From NCBI GenBank assembly GCA_949357655.1, contig CASHTG010000001.1, forward strand, positions 2,852,001 through 2,916,000: a DNA stretch of 64,000 nt, in the 5' to 3' direction. The notes below the pieces were generated by a model, which was not told the origin of the DNA, ran no database searches, and saw only the letters and a program-made list of their open reading frames with translations. The stretch's first letter is position 1. Each line of letters opens with the position of its first letter. The translations under genes and the position numbers were made by a program. Positions 61,437 to 64,000 of this stretch are shown here, piece by piece. This DNA is from Parascedosporium putredinis. Taxonomy: Eukaryota > Ascomycota > Sordariomycetes > Microascales > Microascaceae.

Positions 61437-64000
61437 ATGAGATCCACCGATATTACCGCCGCCCTTGCGGCCCTCGCCCCGTCGCCGCGGCCTCCCGCCA
61501 AGGCATCAACGTCCACTGGGGCCAGAACGAGAATGCCAGGAGGCTCGCCACCATTTGCGAGAACAGCGCCCGGCCCGAGTTCATCACCCTCTCCGGAGCC
61601 TGCGTTGATCCCTACGCCGACCCTACCATCGACTGTGACGAGGTTCTCAGCGATGTTGCCAGCTGCCAAGCCAGGGGTGTAAAGGTTCTCGTGCAGGCCT
61701 CTTCCGACTACGAGGGTCAGGCCTCCAGACTCGCCAAGGCTTTCCCTTCCGTTGACGGTTTTGCTCTGTCCGTTAACAGCAAGCGTGGTAAGTGTGGCCT
61801 ATGCATCGCCGAAACAAGACTGAACGAGCAGCATGTTAACGATAATGTTACAGGTAACCAAGAGACCATGGCCGAGATGGCGGCCGAGCTCCGCACCCTT
61901 GCCGAGGCCAACAACAAGGACATCTTCCTTGCTGCCTCTCCCGAGTGCGCTACCTCGCCCGAGTATGTGGCGGGTGCCAACCCCCTTGAGGTTGGTGCCT
62001 TCGACGCAGTTTTCCTCGAGTTCAACGAGCGCGCTTCCTGCCCCGCGGTCGAGGGAGTTCCTGCTCTTGACCTCGTCAACTACCAGATGTGGGAGGACTA
62101 CGTCGTCGACTCTGCCGAGAGGACTAAGCTGTTCGTCGGCCTTGGAGGCGCTCCCAAGCTGGCTCTGCCGCCACTCTTAAGAAGATGATTGGTCAGATCA
62201 TCGAGGGCAAGAAGGCTTCCGTCTTCGGCGGTATCTCCATGTGGGAAACCGACTCGGCTGATTACGATGCGAGCCGCTACAACTCTGCTGTCCGCCACGA
62301 GCTCAGGAGGCGTAGCCCTCCTGGTCCCGTTGAAGTCCAGAGGCCCGCTTACATCCAGCGTCGAGACGTGCCTGTCCAATACGTGCCGGTCGTTCCTCAC
62401 CACATCCTTGTCCGTGACCTCGGTGATGCGTGCACTCCTGACACTCCCACTGCCACTCCCACGGACACTGCCACCGTCACGCCCACGGACACTCCTCAGC
62501 CACTGATGGCACTCCCTCCGCTACGGGAACCCCATCGGCCACTGATGGAACTCCTTCCGCCACCGACGGTACCCCCTCTGCCACCGGAACTCCTTCTGCT
62601 ACTGACGGCACTCCTCGGCCACCGATGGTACCCCTCGGCCACCGGAACTCCTTCTGCCACCGACGGCACTCCTTCGGCCACCGACGGAACTCCCTCTGCC
62701 ACTGATGGAACTCCCTCGGCCACTGACGGAACTCCCTCTGCCACCGACGGCACTCCCTCGGCCACTGACGGAACTCCCTCTGCCACTGATGGAACTCCCT
62801 CTGCCACTGATGGAACTCCCTCTGCCACTGATGGAACTCCCTCTGCCACCGACGGCACTCCTCGGCCACCGATGGTACCCCTCGGCCACTGACGGAACTC
62901 CCTCCGCTACCGATGGAACCCCTTCCGCTACCGACGGCACTCCTAGCGCCACTGACAGCCCCATCGGCACCGATAGCCCTACTGGCACCGATGGCACTCC
63001 CACTGGTACTGACAGCAACCCCACTGGCACCGACAGCCCTACTGGCACCGATGGCACTCCCACCGGTACCGATAGCAACCCCACTGGCACCGACAGCCCC
63101 ACCGGCACCGATAGCCCTACCGGCACCGATGGCACTCCCACTGGTACTGACAGCAACCCCACTGGCACCGACAGCCCCACCGGCACCGATGGCACTCCCA
63201 CCGGTACTGACAGCAACCCCACTGGCACCGACAGCCCTACTGGCACCGATGGCACTCCCACCGGTACTGACAGCAACCCTACTGGCACTGCCACGGATGA
63301 TGATGACTGCACTGTTGAGCCCACTGCTGAGCCCACCGATGAGCCCACTGCTGAGCCTACCGATGATGATGACTGCACTGTTGAGCCTACCGATGAGCCC
63401 ACTGCTGAGCCCACTGATGAGCCCACTGCTGAGCCTACCGATGATGCTACTGCCACACCTACGGATGACGACTGCACCGTTGAGCCTACCGATGACAGCA
63501 CCGCTGAGCCCACTGATGATAGCACCGCCACTCCTACCGATGACGACTGCACTGTTGAGCCCACCGATGAGCCCACTGCTGAGCCCACGGATGATAGCAC
63601 TGCTGAGCCTACCGATGAGCCCACTGCCACCCCTACGGATGATGACTGCACCGATGAGCCCACTGCTGAGCCCACGGATGACAGCACCGCTGAGCCTACC
63701 GCTGAGCCCACGGATGACAGCACTGCTGAGCCTACTGATGACAGCACCGCTGAACCTACTGCGGAGCCCACGGATGACAGCACTGAAACCTCCGGCCCAA
63801 CTGGCGGTGAGACCTCAAGCCCCTCTCCCACCGTCACCACTCCTCCTAGGTCGACCACCAGCACTGTCTACCAGACCAAGACGTACACCATTACCTCTTG
63901 CCCTCCCGGCAAGGGCCCGTGCCACGAGGGTGAAGTGACCACCGTCACCATTCCCTGGTATACCACTGTCTGCCCTGAGGGTGAGGAGCCCACTGGTCCT
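61437..64000 (+). CDS. Secreted GH18 (class III chitinase-like) cell-wall protein, catalytic residues lost, 3' partial
   Basis: A signal peptide (about 1-20, MRSTDITAALAALAPVAAAS, after restoring one C at about 61481) precedes a GH18 barrel. Class III chitinase landmarks are present: VHWGQN (about 26-31), CQARGVKVLVQASS, LAASPECATSPEYV, GAFDAVFLEFNERASC, KLFVGLGGAPKLA and KKASVFGGISMWE. At the active strand, where chitinases have DGxDxDxE, this protein has DGFALSVN (about 107-114): both downstream Asp and the proton-donor Glu are replaced by Ala, Ser and Asn. A 66-bp intron (61788-61853) follows directly. After about residue 350 comes a long Thr/Ser/Pro/Asp repeat tail and a TVYQTKTYTITSCPPGKGP module, ending at the window edge. 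A GPI signal may lie beyond. Frame changes occur near 62170 and in the repeats. It probably binds glycan in the wall rather than cleaving chitin (inference). Confidence 0.85.
62498..62940 (+). repeat. Repeat array 1 in GH18-like gene (SATDGTP-type)
   Basis: Tandem units of about 21 bases (type GCCACTGATGGAACTCCCTC) encode SATDGTP. Several units differ by one base (ACTCCTCGG versus ACTCCCTCGG), which shifts the frame inside the array. Confidence 0.9.
62941..63295 (+). repeat. Repeat array 2 in GH18-like gene (TGTDSNP / TGTDGTP)
   Basis: Near-tandem units encode TGTDSPTGTDGTPTGTDSNP in a higher-order unit of about 60 bases, repeated some five times with variation. Confidence 0.9.
63296..63790 (+). 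repeat. Repeat array 3 in GH18-like gene (DDDCTVEPTDEPTAEP)
   Basis: Units of 12-24 bases encode EPTDEPTA and EPTDDSTA, punctuated by DDDCTVEPT with a conserved Cys. The array is acidic, unlike the two before it. Confidence 0.9.

Noticed and set aside
62599..63864. 421-codon open frame on the minus strand, rich in Ser, Val and Gly repeats
   Set aside because: It is the reverse reading of the GH18-like gene's repeat arrays; repeat periodicity keeps it open. The plus strand has the signal peptide, domain and intron logic.
62913..63938. 341-codon plus-strand frame of Pro/Leu/Met repeats
   Set aside because: An out-of-frame reading of the same arrays; the TGTDSNP / EPTDDSTA frame continues into the TVYQTKTYTITSCPPGKGP module.

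Overview
The window looks like nuclear DNA of a filamentous ascomycete, most likely a Sordariomycete (order not provable here). Genes carry few, short introns (66-174 bp, GT..AG, CTRAY-like branch sites), coding DNA is GC-rich, and the recognisable proteins are Pezizomycotina-type: the EAF elongation factor, a Zn2Cys6 regulator, an N-terminal-C2 (EEIG1/EHBP1) protein, an annexin with long disordered arms, and a Ser/Thr-rich GH18-like wall protein.

Layout. 1-4.9 kb: no gene seen. 4.9-25.5 kb: a compact block of nine genes on alternating strands: a Ser/Pro-rich protein with a C-terminal coiled coil (+), CHS5 exomer subunit (-), a probable mitochondrial protein (-), EAF-type elongation factor (+), POP1 of RNase P/MRP (-), NT-C2 protein (+), SSZ1 ribosome-associated Hsp70 (-), RRP40 exosome subunit (+) and a C2H2 zinc-finger protein with an N-terminal membrane anchor (-). 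25.5-36.9 kb: gene-poor, with a decayed SF1-helicase relic at about 28.9-30.6 kb. 37-38.2 kb: an intact Zn2Cys6 transcription factor (-). 38.2-48.8 kb: gene-poor, with microsatellites. 48.9-49.3 kb: a small unrecognised ORF (-). 51.3-53.9 kb: an annexin-like gene (+). 53.9-61.4 kb: gene-poor. 61.4 kb to the end: a secreted GH18-like protein with a long repeat tail, cut off by the window edge.

Functional themes are housekeeping: RNA processing (POP1, RRP40), translation folding (SSZ1), transcription elongation (EAF) and cell wall or trafficking (CHS5, GH18-like protein). There is no secondary-metabolite cluster, and I saw no tRNA, rRNA or CRISPR.

A pervasive feature is that nearly every gene can only be read through by changing frame, about 35 times in all. 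Almost every change fits one base missing from the given sequence, and many sites lie in short homopolymers (CCCC, AAAA, GGG, TTT). Because conserved single-copy essential genes (POP1, SSZ1, CHS5) are hit and are otherwise fully conserved, I read these as sequencing or assembly errors, not decay. Genes are therefore given as single CDS spans, with the frame changes noted.

The most notable biology is (1) a C2H2 zinc-finger protein that appears membrane-tethered and (2) a GH18 chitinase-like wall protein in which all the catalytic acidic residues are replaced.
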